Made by a program: the position numbers and the translations under genes | In this document: one piece after another, positions 1-11,706 of the stretch | How the letters are laid out: the number at the start of each line of letters is the position of its first letter | Numbering within the stretch: position 1 is the first letter of the stretch | Assembly (NCBI GenBank): GCA_020747065.1 | Contig: JAGMVK010000006.1 | Coordinates: forward strand, 1,054,001 to 1,118,000 | From: Cadophora sp. MPI-SDFR-AT-0126 | Lineage: Eukaryota > Ascomycota > Leotiomycetes > Helotiales > Ploettnerulaceae | Reading direction: 5' to 3' | DNA length: 64,000 nucleotides | Notes under the pieces: model-generated | Databases searched by the model: none | The model's input: the letters and a program-made list of their open reading frames with translations, nothing else | What the model was told of the DNA's origin: nothing

Positions 1-1024
1 AGCAGTGGGCAGGCCCTGTAATTTTCATTATTGAATGCTTCTGACATTGAACTCTTCACGCTCTTTCAGTAATTCATTACAACTCTGGTCTCCAGTAACT
101 TTATAAATATTGGTTTGGAAACAACTGCTCATCGCTCACTCTTATCCACGAACCTCCCCGTTCTCTATATTCAAGACATCTTGGGGATCGGAGTCATTTG
201 GAGAATACGCAGGTGATTATAGATGCTGGCTTTGCTTAGGACTCTTCATCTTCTATCTCGTTGCAGTTTGAGATTATAAAAAGGTTGATTATATTCAGAG
301 GAACAGTACGATTTTGCAGCGAGAGCTGAAAGGGGAAGAGCAGATGCTAAGAGTTATATAATTTTTAATTAAAGTACACATCACACAATTAAATGGCTGT
401 GATTAGAAGGAGACCTGAGAGGAGCATTTGTTATAGGTGATTGTTTCGCTGCCATTGTTACGGCGTCCCAACCAAGGGGATCTGGTCCAAGCAACATGGA
501 AGGCTATATACTGGCAAGAAATTATCAAGTTTTTTAGAGGAACAGTGCTTATGTAATGTGGGCCCCAGAGGCTTGGCACCTCATATAACTACACCTCCTA
601 AAAGGTATTGTATTTAAGCTTAGTAGTCCTTTTGAAATAGCTGTTTTTGTGAGGACCCCGTGACCAAACCACGTGATATACAGCCATCGAGGCCCAAGCC
701 AAGAGCTGATTTCAGGTATGCACGATGATAGTTTCAAGGAGGCTACGGTTCGGAACCGACCCGTAGGGGGTTCGGGGTATATAAAGAAGGGAAGTGACTT
801 AGTGAAAAGGGTAGTTTCTCTTCTTCCTCCGTACATGAGCCTATGTATTCAGTTCATATTAAATCCAATTCTCGTACGCACTCCCATATGCCTCTACTTT
901 GGTAGTGACTAGTACGTGCTCTTACAGTTTTCTACCTCCCAATACTGCGTACTTATTCAATAAAGTTATTGATTTTATCAAATTCTATTAATAATTATAA
1001 AAGTTATATTATTTTTAAAAAAAA
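1..1024. other. Intergenic, AT-rich toward the right
   Basis: No gene is supported here. Open frames are short and lack family features. The last 70 bases (about 955-1035) are strongly AT-rich with A and T runs, and end in a short G-run/A-run junction against the broken hydrolase gene to the right. This looks like a rearrangement or insertion scar rather than a normal 3' UTR. Confidence 0.5.
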
Positions 1025-1049
1025 TTATAGAAAAAAACAAAGGGGGATT

Positions 1050-1841
1050 TTAAAAACGGGGGGAAATCGCAAAGGTTGATTGCGGTTCGCCAATTGGAAG
1101 TTGGCGCCAGCAGCGAAAAAGGGCACGAAGGATGAGTTCATCGAGAAGCCAGTCAAGACGATGCCATCCGTGAGCTCGGGGTACAGGTTCGCCAAGGAGG
1201 ACGTCTGTGCGGAACCAAAGGAGTGTCCGACGTGAACGACTTTACCGAATGTCTGGTTGACATTTGGGAAGGTACCGTTTCGTAGCATTTGCGTGAGCTA
1301 AGCAGTCGCAGCAATTTCAAGGAATGCTTGGATCTCATTCAGAGGTTCGCCGTGCGAGGAATTTCCGATACCGAGACGATCGAATGACGAGGTGCAATAC
1401 TTGTATTTATCGGTGGCCACGTTGAGGTAAGAGTAATTGTAGTCGTTGTAGGGCAGATCCCAGTACCTAAGAACATGGTTAGATTCTGACCATAACCACA
1501 AAATCGGAAGGTGCTTACGTCTTGTCGAAGCCGATTCCATGTGTCAGCACTTGGACAGTAGGGTTCGTGATGTTGCTAGCATCGGGAATACAGAACTGAG
1601 TGCTGATGTTGTATGTTCCCGATGTGGTGCTATATCCTTTGAGAGCGATATCCGTGAAGTTGCGACCTTGTTGGGTTATGTTTAGAACAAAGTCTGTTAC
1701 TTCGAGATTCGATTGAGGGACGGCGATATCGAACACAGCTTGACGAGCGGAAATATTAACCGGAACGGTCTGGTTGATACACATCTTGCCAGCCACCGAA
1801 GCGGCAAAAAGGGCCAACACAGTAATTGAGGAACAATACAT
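1050..1841 (-). pseudogene. Broken secreted alpha/beta-hydrolase gene
   Basis: The 5' part reads as a secreted protein: a signal peptide of about 18 residues (hydrophobic run LALFAASVAG), then a conserved domain, then after one intron (about 1457-1519) a lipase-type block with the nucleophile motif GHSFGS. This matches fungal secreted alpha/beta hydrolases; the substrate is unknown. Two lesions are visible. An in-frame TAG at 1298-1300 splits the frame just after EIAATA, and the same frame resumes at once with LTQMLRNGTFPN, so the TAG most simply replaces CAG. The 3' end is lost: coding sense stops near 1050-1075, where G-run and AT-rich sequence begins, before the catalytic Asp/His region. 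Without the C-terminal half it cannot encode an active hydrolase. Translational read-through or an assembly error is possible but less likely, because there are two independent lesions. Confidence 0.75.
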
Positions 1842-3351
1842 GGTGGATTATGTGACTAGCAATATCTCCGAATGAAGCAGGAAAAGCTTCTACGATTTTA
1901 TATCTCTCGACTTTCCTCACGACCGAGAACTCCAGCTCTGAACACCGACGTAATACAGCAAGCTCGGTAAGAGCTATCCACCATAGTACATGAGATCAAC
2001 GAAGACCACAAGGCCTAGAGCAGTAAAACCCTCTCACCCCGGACGCGCCATCACGACTTCGTGTCTGAGCTTGACAGCACAATAGCAAATGATCCAAACT
2101 ATGATTGGGAAGGCTGGAAGTATCGTATGAGATCACCATAGGCTTTATCGCCGATGCCATTTTTGAAAAGGCATGCTGGAGTATCTATTTGGAATTTAGG
2201 TTGCGGATAGCGTGTCCTAGTTGCTTTAGTTGCGGAAACGTCCTGGAACGACATCATAGCTTCAAGTCGAGCTTCAAAGGCTGACCAAACATCCTCGATC
2301 ATCTGAGAAAGAAGTTTTGGAATCAATCATTTGAAGGATCTCTTCGCCTCCTTGATAGTCGATAGGATCGCCAAATGAATGACATCTTTTGTATTTTTCC
2401 TGCGGTCAGAAAGAACTTTCCTCCTCTGCATCACATGGAGCGCACGGAGGCAAGACTGCGAGTCCAAAACCATTGTCAGAAAAAATGAATCTAATCAATT
2501 AGATCATGGGAAGTAGGAAATATAAGTTCTTTGTGCCTAGAACACTGCTCGAGAATATTCTCGGAAGAGAGGAAGAGGAGAAGAATGAGAAGACGTTGAA
2601 AGCAAACCGATCAAACAAACCCCACAATTCTCGCTTCTCACTAGCGCCAAGCTAGTATCGCGCGGCCGCGTCCAACGACAAAAGCTCAAATTTCCGCGCA
2701 ACAGAGAAAAGTTTCTTCTTCATCAAAAAGTAACAGAGCCAGCCACGACCTCCACCTCGAACTCGCTACAGTGGTGCGTTGCCAGCATCCTTCACAGGAT
2801 GTGAGGCTCTGGAGATGGATAATTTTGCTCTGCAAGCTCCCTGATAGGAAGTTTGTCTCCCGTGGGTCTTCTTAATTGAGGGCGAGGGGAGGTGAATGTC
2901 GATGATGGGAGACAAACCTTGGTCGAATGCGATGCGATACTTTTTTACACGGCAGATGTCTGGATAGGTTTGTCGTTGAGGTCGGCTCGAGCTCGAATGC
3001 ATTGAAGGGCGGCTACACAGTGCGGAGGATGGAGGATGGTCCGTTTGTTCTGGACTTGAATGGCATGAGACTCGACCAACGCATTGATGCTCAATCAGCG
3101 TCGGCATCTACTATGCCTATAGTCTGCTCTCTGTGCTACACGCTTCGGAGATGCTCATGCCATTGCTACCATATGACAGACAGTCAAGATACAATAGAAT
3201 AAATTTGTTTACCGCGATCAAGATCCCTTTCAGCCCGCGCATCCATTCCTTCTGTTGACAGGCCTCAAGGACTGCCATACACTTACAATAACAGACTCAA
3301 TACCAAGTACTCTCATATCTCTCCACCATCTATCTCAACAGCAGTCCGTCC
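1842..3351. other. Intergenic, possible small unknown exon
   Basis: No recognisable gene. On the minus strand, 2099-2326 could encode about 75 residues (end ...DLIRYFQPSQS) preceded by a CAG acceptor-like site, so it might be the last exon of a small unknown gene. I see no family features and do not call it. The other short frames at 2766-3202 look like chance. Confidence 0.4.
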
Positions 3352-4228
3352 TCACAGCTCACTACAAACCCCCAAATGCGGATTCGACAGCGATCCTTCC
3401 TGACACCCAGCCTTGACACTGCAATGAGCCTTCGTCTCCCCACACCACCCACTCCCCGAACAACACTTCCCATACTGACTCCCCAAACACGTATAACCCC
3501 TCTCCCACCCACAAGTCCCATCCTCACTCGGCGCAAGACAAAGGCCCGCCTGACCCTGACATCTCAATCCGCAATAAGCAGGCGTCGAACCGCAATACCC
3601 CGCCTCAGAACAACAAGGCCCGTATGCACTATCTGTACAAACATAATTCGTGTTGCCGCCACATGTACCGAAAGGAGATATCTGCGTGCATTTCCCAAAG
3701 GCGGGTTGGCATCCTTGGGAGAGGAGGCAGAAGGTTGAGTTGAAGCCGCAGAAACCATAGCTGGAACAGCAGGCTCCTTCCCAAGGGCCACCCGAACAGG
3801 TTGTGGATGTCATGGCGCCACAGAGGCCATCGAGGCTGGGTGTTATGGTTGGAGAGGGATTGGTGCAGGTTCCGAACTTGGGTTGGCAGCCATGAGAGGC
3901 GAGGCAATGGGATGTTAGATTACCACACTGAGAAAGTTAGCTGCTGCTGTGAAGAGGTAGAAAAGTATTTTGAACCTTGCTGATTTACAATAAACACGGT
4001 AATTACACTTACGAAGTTGTAGGATGAGCAGCAGGGACCATATGTGGTGCCAATGCAAGTGTATGCGTTCTCCCCGCCACATGTACCATCAGGTGAGGGA
4101 AACAGTCCATTGCTAGTTGCGAATCGGAAATCTTCACTGAGATCTGCTGGGAGAGCAAGGAGTGGGCATGCAAATAGAAGGATTGAATTTACAAGCGGAG
4201 GGTTGTGGAAAGACAACATGCTGACCAA
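3352..4228 (-). CDS. Secreted chitin-binding protein, four CBM18 modules
   Basis: Predicted 263-residue secreted protein with an N-terminal signal segment (NSILLFACPLLALPA) and four hevein-type chitin-binding modules (CBM18), at about residues 50-93, 108-152, 161-202 and 213-260. Each has the cysteine spacing with the CCS...G(Y/F/W)CG core, for example GPCCSEAGYCG. CBM18 proteins bind chitin at the hyphal surface; in plant- or animal-associated fungi such proteins can shield the wall from host chitinases, but no catalytic domain is present to prove a role. One 85 bp intron (3928-4012, donor GTAAGT) joins YNF to CGNL in phase 0, completing module 1. The start could also be the ATG three codons downstream at 4219. 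The four modules differ from each other, so the array is old. The role as an effector or wall protein is inference. Confidence 0.9.
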
Positions 4229-4604
4229 TGTTTTGGTGGTATCAATTCTCGTAGAATGTTTTATGGAATATAGAGAAGTCCCTTGAGGCAGTGTGGGAGA
4301 TATATCAGAACTCTATCATCTGTTTTCTCCCGCACTTCACCGATGTTTAAGGAAGAATGACAGCATTCATGGTAACTCGAATACTTATACGAGGAGATAC
4401 GAATGCAAGTTGCCGCTGAGGGGTCTCGCAGCACGTGGTCTTCAGTATTCGATGAAGAAAGGAGGATGCGATCAGAAGAACAAAAAATAGCAAAGACAAG
4501 CGTCTGCCAATGTACCTTACTTGCATTCTTACAGAAAAACCCAGTTCCCAATTTCTAGAGCTGATCTACCTATGTCTGGGACACGAAACTCCTTCAGTCC
4601 AATT
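4229..4604. other. Short intergenic spacer
   Basis: Spacer between two minus-strand genes. It should hold the promoter and 5' UTR of the chitin-binding gene. No motif stands out. Confidence 0.4.
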
Positions 4605-5250
4605 TCATGTTTGATCAAGGTCGTAAGTCATCGTCTCGATTGGTCGAATCTCGAGGCTTAATTTTTGCTGTTCGGATTTGGCAACCCATCTCCGCTTTCT
4701 GCTGTGATACTGGCCCCTAAGGAATTGTTCCACTTGCATATCGTGATCTAGTCGCTCTGGTGGTCCCCTTGGTTTCTCGACTTCCTCTGCTCCGTTATTT
4801 TTACTTGCAGACTGTTGCAACTTATTGATACCAGGGATATAGACGGCCACTGATCTCGTAAGCTTTTGCTCATCTTTCATACGCTAGTGTTCGTTCTCTG
4901 TGTCCCTGGAGTAGCTTGCAAAAGTAGCTTGACGTACCCTTTTCAACATAACTCTCCTGCTTTGGGGGAGGTTCACCAGTAGCAGCCTCGTCCAATTTAT
5001 GTCCCAAGCTTCCCTTCTCGACCGTACTGCCATGGGAATCTTTCTTGAAATTTGCTTTGTCTTGCTTCGGGTCGTAATCATCATTTTGCTGCTGTGGATT
5101 AACAGAAGTAGTCACAGAGTCGTACGCGGAGTTCGCAGTATCTGTGACAGCGTCGACGGTGGAAGGCTGGTGAGATATGCTTGGGAACTACGAAGGTAGA
5201 GAGGGTTTCTAAGTTGGCTTTTTAGCCTCTGCATTCCCGAGGGGCATGGT
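4605..5250 (-). CDS. Small conserved fungal protein, 5' end uncertain
   Basis: The well-supported part is two exons, about 5208-4938 and 4873-4605, joined across a 64 bp intron (4874-4937, donor GTACGT) to read ...SYVEK-DEQKLTRS... The C-terminal half has the block GPPERLDHDMQVEQFLRGQY, which I remember from small uncharacterised fungal proteins; the N-terminal half is hydrophilic with an LGHKLDEAATG element. Function unknown. The 5' end is odd. A good start ATG lies at about 5248 (context TTTCACCATG, reading MPLGNAEAKKPT), but two in-frame TAG codons (about 5210-5212 and 5189-5191) separate it from the rest. If both were CAG the reading would be smooth. Otherwise the second TAG may be an acceptor (CTTCGTAG) for an upstream exon. 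Either a damaged gene or a missed 5' exon. Confidence 0.55.
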
Positions 5251-6280
5251 GAAAGTCCTTGAGAATATGAATCAACGAAGAGAACCAGATGAAAGAAGTG
5301 CTACGTAAAACAATTTCACAAAAGAAGCAAGCAAATAAGCAAGTAGAGTAGAGAAAAATAAAACCTGCAAATACTCCTGGTGTAATTGCCGTCTTTTCGC
5401 CAATTCCCCACATGGCGTCGATGGCTACCTAGCCAAGGCATGATTTCAAGCTCACAGCATCTGCATTGCTAACAGAGGAACCTTTGTGCTACCTCATGTT
5501 GACGTATCTACGTTTTGAAATGCCATGCATGTTGCTCTGACGCCGTTTGTTTACCAAGGTGTTTTCACCCGAGGAAAATAGGGGCTGCCCCGGCTCTGCT
5601 GTTCCCAACCTTGTGGATAATGTGGCGTTTCAGTGAGCTAAGCCTAATCGAGAAATATCTCCTTTACGAGCCTCATTTGTGTTTTTGGAGGGGTTTTTGC
5701 TTTTTGTTATTGCTCTTATGCCTCTACTTATTGCCTTACTAATGAACCTTGGTCAATGTCGAGGCTTCATCATATCAGCATTTTGTTCTGGAGCTGCTAG
5801 CTCCAATGAGCTGCCTCCACCACCCCTGGCTTTCATTGATGGCTCCCCGGCTTACGAACTCGTTGCGACAAAGATCAAGACATGCCCCCGATGGCCTTTG
5901 AGTTCTCGATATGTTACGGGATATGTCTTACTCACGCCAGCCTCATTCCGAGACTTCATACTGTTTAGGACTTGGAATTGGATAGGAAGCGAGAATGATC
6001 GTCAACTCCAGCATTCCATCGTCAAATGATAGATGCGGAAATTGCTGGAGCGGCCCGCGCCTTCTAGTGTCATCGAATCGGAACATATCAAATTACTTCA
6101 GGTTTTCAGCTCCTGCAAGAATCTGTATTTGGTTAGGACCATGTCAGAGACCCCGCTGTGTCTCCCGACGTGTAAGAATGCCATCGTTCGTCCCGAAGAT
6201 CGAAATCCTACATATACAGGCTGGCTTGACGCTGTCTGGACTTCGCAAGTTCCAATCAGATCAGATCCAATTTTGCGGTT
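5251..6280. other. Intergenic between divergent genes
   Basis: About 1 kb between a minus-strand gene and the DUF2235 gene, probably serving as a two-way promoter. Short frames on both strands show no domain or signal. A possible extra 5' exon of the minus-strand gene (5364-5413) was considered but not supported. Confidence 0.4.
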
Positions 6281-8110
6281 ATGGCTTCTACATATGATAA
6301 GACCTTCGTCTCAACAGAGGTCGATGCCCAGCCCAAGAGACTTGTCATTTGCTGTGACGGGACTTGGCAGTCAGCAACATCTTTGGACCCCACAAAGGGG
6401 TGTTCATCCAATGTCACACGCCTGAGCAGAGTTCTTGCGAATGCTGGAAAGGACAAAGATGGCAAGGAATGGCAGCAAGTGGTCTACTACGATGCAGGAA
6501 TTGGGACTGGGGATATTGCAGACACAGAGAAGAAGCGCCAAGGTACGTGTTATATACCGAACCAGCTGATGCGCTATTCTGCTCACAAGACATCCTAGGT
6601 GGACTAGGAATTGGCTTGATTGAGAACATACTTGAAGCCTACAATTTCCTCGCCAACAACTACCGAGCAGGCGACCAGCTTTTCTTCTTTGGCTTCTCGC
6701 GTGGTGCATACACAGTCCGAGCAACAGCCGGACTTGTTTGTCAACTTGGTGTACTGAAACCTGCGGCCATGCCCATTTTCATCTCAAACTATAATGACTA
6801 CATCCACAGGAAAGATAGTGTTGAGCAAGCCTTCACTGAATACCCGCCATGGAAGAAGTTTAGCGATCAAGGTGAACATCTTATTTCGCCACCAGCTGAT
6901 ATCAAAATCCAGGTAATTGGTGTTTGGGACACGGTTGGAGCTCTTGGTATTCCTAATCTTGGACATTGGTTCAAGTGGTACAAGGCAGACCAGAAAGCTT
7001 ACCAATTCTACGATACGTCTCTGAATGACAGTAAGTCGTCCTGTTCTCATCAGATACAATAATGGCTCTGGATCGTTTTCATGACCCGGCTTGTTGGACG
7101 AGACAAGTATGCAGAGCATACCCTGCTGTAATTGAGCTAGACACTGTCTTTGGTGCCATGATGCAATTTTGTTGATACATGAGTTTCTGTCTTGATTAGT
7201 CGCTTGAAATCTATTGCATCTCGCTAACTCGATAGACATTCTTCACGCTTATCAAGCCCTCGCCCTCGACGAGCGCCGCGAATCCTTCGCCCCAGCGATC
7301 TGGAAACTCAGGCCACCACCACTCATCGATCCCAAGGGTGACCCTAATGGGCCTCGACAAAGACCCAAAACAGCCCTTTGCCAATGCTGGTTCCCAGGCG
7401 CTCATATCAATGTCGGTGGAGGTAGTTCCGCGAACGCGGGCAAAAATCCGAAAGGGGACAGAGAACAACTTGCCTCTGTCAGCTACGCCTGGATGCTTGA
7501 TAGAATCCGCCCTCATCTCGCGCTTTCTGAAGCCGCGCTCTCAGACCAGATTGCTGAATTCAAAAGAATGGCTGAAGCGGACTCACCGTTGGAAGAAGGG
7601 TGGTCGATCTGGAATGCTCCAAGATTTGTCAAGAATATCATTTCGGATACGACGAACAAGGTGCTGCCATCTGGCTATGGACTGGGAGAAATTGATGACA
7701 GCCATACACCTTTGTACTGGCTGATGGCTTTCCCAAAGGAACGTGAACCGAACTTCTACAACAAAACGGGAGAGAAAGTACCTATCGAGGAGCAGTGGTA
7801 TACAGTTGAGCGTATCCATCCAAGTGTCCACTATCGGCAACAGGCGCAGTTGAGCCACGGGCTTGAGCCTTATGTCCCGGCTGCTCTGCAGGGATGGGAG
7901 AGGAAAGAGGAACTGCACGGAGAAGGGAGAGATGGCGCCAGGAAAGGATGGAAGTGGATCAAGTTTAACGAGAAGAGAGAACGACTGGACGAAATGTGGG
8001 AGTTTGAGATTGGCAACTTTCCCGAGGGTATGAGTGTGGAGAAGAGGTTCATTGACGCAAGCTTGGTGAAGGACTTTCATGATGCGGCGAGTGAGGTTTG
8101 GAAGAAGTAG
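6281..8110 (+). CDS. DUF2235 (Tle1-like) alpha/beta hydrolase
   Basis: Predicted 522-residue protein of the DUF2235 family, alpha/beta hydrolases related to the bacterial Tle1 phospholipases. Exons are 6281-6542, 6599-7030 and 7236-8110, with introns of 56 and 205 bp; the frame closes exactly. The N-terminus has the family opening RLVICCDGTW; the nucleophile elbow GFSRG puts Ser at residue 121; IGVWDTVGA supplies the likely catalytic Asp; and FPGAHINVGGG supplies the His, so the catalytic set is complete. No signal peptide or membrane segment is seen, so a cytosolic location is likely. In fungi these proteins are widespread and mostly uncharacterised; phospholipase or esterase activity is inferred from the family. 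An A-rich tract follows the stop. Neighbours give no pathway hint. Confidence 0.88.
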
Positions 8111-8180
8111 GAAATACCAAAAATTTTTCTGGATTGGATTTCGTAAATATTGATCGGTAACGGGGCGATGTTAGGCTCTT

Positions 8181-8213
8181 TAAAGAAAAAGAAAAAAAAA
8201 AGAAAAAAAAAAG
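8181..8213 (+). repeat. A-rich simple repeat
   Basis: Runs of A broken by single G residues, 70 bases after the DUF2235 stop codon. Probably a low-complexity tract in the shared 3' region of two convergent genes. Confidence 0.8.
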
Positions 8214-8331
8214 GATTTCTGTCAAGGATTTGAAGAAGTCCAATTTTTGCTTCGTTTTCTGACTTTTTCTCTCTGCTGTTGTTAAATCTTTGGAACACCA
8301 ATCAATTCCGTTCTCATCGCTCCGATTCCTC

Positions 8332-8958
8332 TCACCATTTTGACTTGATAGACTCAAAGTCACTTGGAGAATTCCTCGCAGCCGTGATATCCACCTCGAA
8401 ATGACCCTTCCCAACGTTGTGAAATCCGATACTGCTATCAACACTCGCCGGATTGCCGAGAGGGCGATTACTCACGCCCCAGCCGAAAGTCGCACTACCG
8501 GACGACTTGACAGTTCCTCCGTACCAAGAACTTCCCCCATTGACAAGAAGATTGGCAGTCCAGTGCGTAGCATTGACGGATGAAGTTTTGGACACCACAA
8601 CAGAGCTTCCGTTGTACAACGCTGGAGGGTGGTACTCGCTGTGACACAGTCGTCAGTTCTTGTTTTTGAAGACGACAAGGAAAACTCACGTTGCCCAACG
8701 AGGTGCAGCTACCACGTTGGTGCTGTTCTTCCATGCCACGACCAGTGGGCTTCTGAGCATGCATCCACCAAATGCGACGGCTGCCCAGGTGATATTTGCG
8801 GGTGCAGTAACGGAGAGGTACACCTCGAAAGGTGCTGCATCCACTGCTGGAATGGCCATACTGTAGACTACGCCGCTGGTGGCTTCGGTCCATGATACTG
8901 TCTTTTGGCCATGGACGGCGGTTGCAAGAACGACCAGAGTGCTGACGATGAATCGCAT
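8332..8958 (-). CDS. Secreted stand-alone CDH-type cytochrome (DOMON)
   Basis: Predicted 191-residue secreted protein from exons 8958-8690 and 8638-8332; a 51 bp intron (donor GTGAGT) joins WAT to EYHPP. A signal peptide (MRFIVSTLVVLATAVHG) precedes a single DOMON domain of the cellobiose-dehydrogenase cytochrome type. Candidate heme-b ligands are the Met in GGCMLRSPLVVAW and the His in GFHNVGKGHFEVD, which fit the Met/His pair known for CDH cytochromes. Length and composition suit the cytochrome domain alone: there is no flavin dehydrogenase, no cellulose-binding module and no transmembrane segment. Family knowledge suggests extracellular one-electron transfer, perhaps to copper oxidases (LPMOs), but the partner is unknown. 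It is convergent with the DUF2235 gene. Confidence 0.85.
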
Positions 8959-9834
8959 CGTACTGAATTGAGGGCAACTTGGGAGTTTTGAGGAAGTTAT
9001 AGTGAGTGACTTGGGTATCCAAGCACTGGAATAAGACTCCGACTGAGAACTTGCGATTTGGCTCGAGCAGAAGAAAGCAAACAAACTCCTCGCGGAGGGG
9101 TTTCACATTTCATCTTATATCACCAAATTTCCGGACTGGATTGTGGACATTCTCGAAGTATTGCCTATTTTTGGACCTTAGCCTCGACCGATTCCATACT
9201 TGAAATGATGCAAGGTCAGTATACAATGGAAGTTCTGACCCCACTTCCACTTCACTGGGCATCATCATACGGACTCCGGAGCTTATAGGCCGGACATAAA
9301 TGCTTATTGCTCAATACCGACGGCAATTTATCTCTCTACTTTTCAGCATGACTGAACATAGTGGATGACCACCGATATCGTTCTTTCCAAGTGCGAAACC
9401 AATGAGGTTTCATCTGTTCCAAAGTATCTTCTTTATAAATATCAAGCTTTCAACTACCGCTTGCTTGGCACGACCAATAGTAGAGAGGGCATTTGAAATT
9501 GCGATAACTTCCTCCCGGGCTCGCTTATGTCGATGTTCAGGGGTAATTTGCCGAGGGGAATGTTGATGTAATTGAAACGTTTGCGTTTTCAAGCTTTGCC
9601 TGAATTGCCAATCCGAGATTAACATAATTTAAGTATTCCAATTTTGAGGATATCGTTCCCAATTCGGCTCATGCCCATTGACACCACCGGCTTCTTTGAC
9701 CCCAAGACGATCGTTCAAAACTTGGGACTGTTGCTTTGGGATTGATGGGTTGTCTTCAACATCGCCGTATCGCAGCATCTGCTTAATTATGTTTCCGAAG
9801 GACTACATAACATCAAATTATTATTCGACCGTTA
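8959..9834. other. Intergenic spacer
   Basis: No gene supported. It holds the upstream region of the cytochrome gene and the 3' side of the hydrolase gene to the right. The frame at 9410-9625 on the minus strand has no features. Confidence 0.4.
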
Positions 9835-10868
9835 TTACTTACACAAAGTCTTCTTCAGAAACTCAACCTGCCTCCCCGCATTCTTTTCAAAGTTTGACCC
9901 AGAATAGCCATCGAAATGACCACCGGGCAAGATATGCAACTCTTTCGGTTCCAATGCTCTGGAATAGGCTTCAAGAGCTAGGTCCGTCGGTGTGAGTACA
10001 TCGTTCTCCGCAACAGTCATGAGCAGCGGCGTGGGACTGATGTGGTGGATGTGTGCCGATGGATTGTACTCTCGAAAAGCTTCGATACTAAGCCGTTGAG
10101 AATTGATTTAGTAAATGACACGTGGAAGATGGAGGAGTCACAAATTTACTTACGTTTTCACAGTACATTCGTTCTTCCAGTTACTCTTCTTCTCCCATGC
10201 CGTAAAGAAGACGTGGCTGTCAGGTGTAGGCAGCGCCGATGGCTTCGAAGGATCAGCATCAACCACTGGAATCATACCAGCGTCCTTGCCAGCTGCTCGT
10301 GCTTGACGATCTAAATAGGAAGTATCAGACAACATGTCAAGCTGTATAGGTTATCTTACGCACCAGCTTGGAACATTTCATTCAGTCCCGCGATGAAGTC
10401 TGGTCGGATCAATCGATGAAAGTTCGCCCATCCGTCCACACAAGGCACTTGACAGAGAACAGCTTTGACACGCCTGTCGACAGCCCCAACCCAGAGAACA
10501 TGGCCACCACTATAAGAGCTACCCCAGATCCCGACTCTATTGGGGTCGACTTCGTCTCGCGACTGTGCGTAAGTAATTGCATCTGATATGTCACTTGTTT
10601 GGATCGAGGGGATGATTTCTTGGCGTGGGCTGCCAGGCTTGTGATCGCTGTCTCCAAATCCACGGTTATCATACACGAGACAGGTCAGTGGAAGCTGAGA
10701 GCTGAAGCGTTCGGCAAAGGTATCGAGATCCATCTCTTTGAGGGCGGAAAAGCCGTGAGACATTACTAGGCATGGAAGGGGATCCTTGGTTGAGCTTGTT
10801 GGTGTGTAAAGCCAGCCGCGGAGGGTGACTCCGTCGGAGGTCTTGAATTCGATATTTGAGCGTGGCAT
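9835..10868 (-). CDS. Alpha/beta hydrolase, polyketide-transferase-like
   Basis: Predicted 304-residue alpha/beta hydrolase from three exons: 10868-10364, 10310-10154 and 10087-9835. Introns of 53 bp (donor GTGCGT) and 66 bp (donor GTAAGT) keep the frame through FQAD-RQARAAG and KTI-EAFREYNP. It opens with IEFKTSDGVTLRGWLY and has the oxyanion block MSHGFSA, YDNRGFGDSD, the nucleophile elbow GIWGSSYSGG, the acid loop VAENDVLTP and the His in LPGGHFDGY, so the triad looks intact. The layout resembles the fungal X-Pro-peptidase/dienelactone-hydrolase-like group that includes the af380-type polyketide transferases (from memory). No signal peptide is seen. No polyketide synthase lies in the window, so a role in secondary metabolism is not supported by context; a general esterase is equally possible. 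The ATG at 10868 is preferred over an upstream in-frame one because homology starts there. Confidence 0.85.
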
Positions 10869-11706
10869 TGTGAAATGCTTTTTGATTAAGTCAATACAAA
10901 GTCGTCTTATATCGTTAGACGCTCGAAATGCTTGTGTTCTGTGAGTGGACCTTTTCACATGAATCTTGCACTCAAATCTTAGAAGAAATTATTCGTGAGC
11001 AAGTGCTTAACATGATCATACGGACAGAAGGAGCTCAGGACCGAAAAGAGCTCGACAGGGTGGCTTGTCACATTATACCCCTCATTTGAGAGCGCAAAGT
11101 GTTGTGTGGTTGTTGCTGTCAGACGCCAAATGCCTATGTTTGGACCCCGCCGATGTACCCCGCACTTGAAAATATCACACCAGCGCCACTTGACCGGGAG
11201 CGTGACTTGATCCTTCAACTACGTTCGCTCAATGCACTCGATGACTTCTGGCATATCTTTGGAAAAGGCCGGCCTGACTTTATTGACTTTAATAGCCAAA
11301 GGACCTGCTAGCTTAGTCCAGGGGTGTCGCTCGCTTAGTGATGGCCTCAAGAGTGCGAAGGACTTCTAAACTAGGAAATGGTTGTCTGCGACTATTGAGA
11401 TCATGATACATATCATTATGAGGCATTTGTAGGTGATGGACCTCCCTTACATAGAAATCCCGATAGTTTCTTCATCGACTATACCTCCCATCAACAGACA
11501 CAACTCATCCTCTCCACCTCCAAAAAAGACATCCTCCGCAGACCACACCTCGAAGCCACAATCGCACCTCCTCATAATTCAACGATATCATGAGACCTCA
11601 ATACTGACGAGACTTATGTGCATCTGGAACCCATTAGGCTCTCCGAGAACCACACCAAGCGCCCACACCTCCACCGTCCATCCCGTCCATACCCAAACCC
11701 ACCTCC
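10869..11706. other. Intergenic spacer
   Basis: No gene supported. Short frames at 10979-11311 and 11433-11720 have no family features and unlikely composition. Confidence 0.4.

Noticed and set aside
3376..3738. Plus-strand frame of 120 codons
   Set aside because: It is a shadow of the Cys-rich chitin-binding modules on the other strand.
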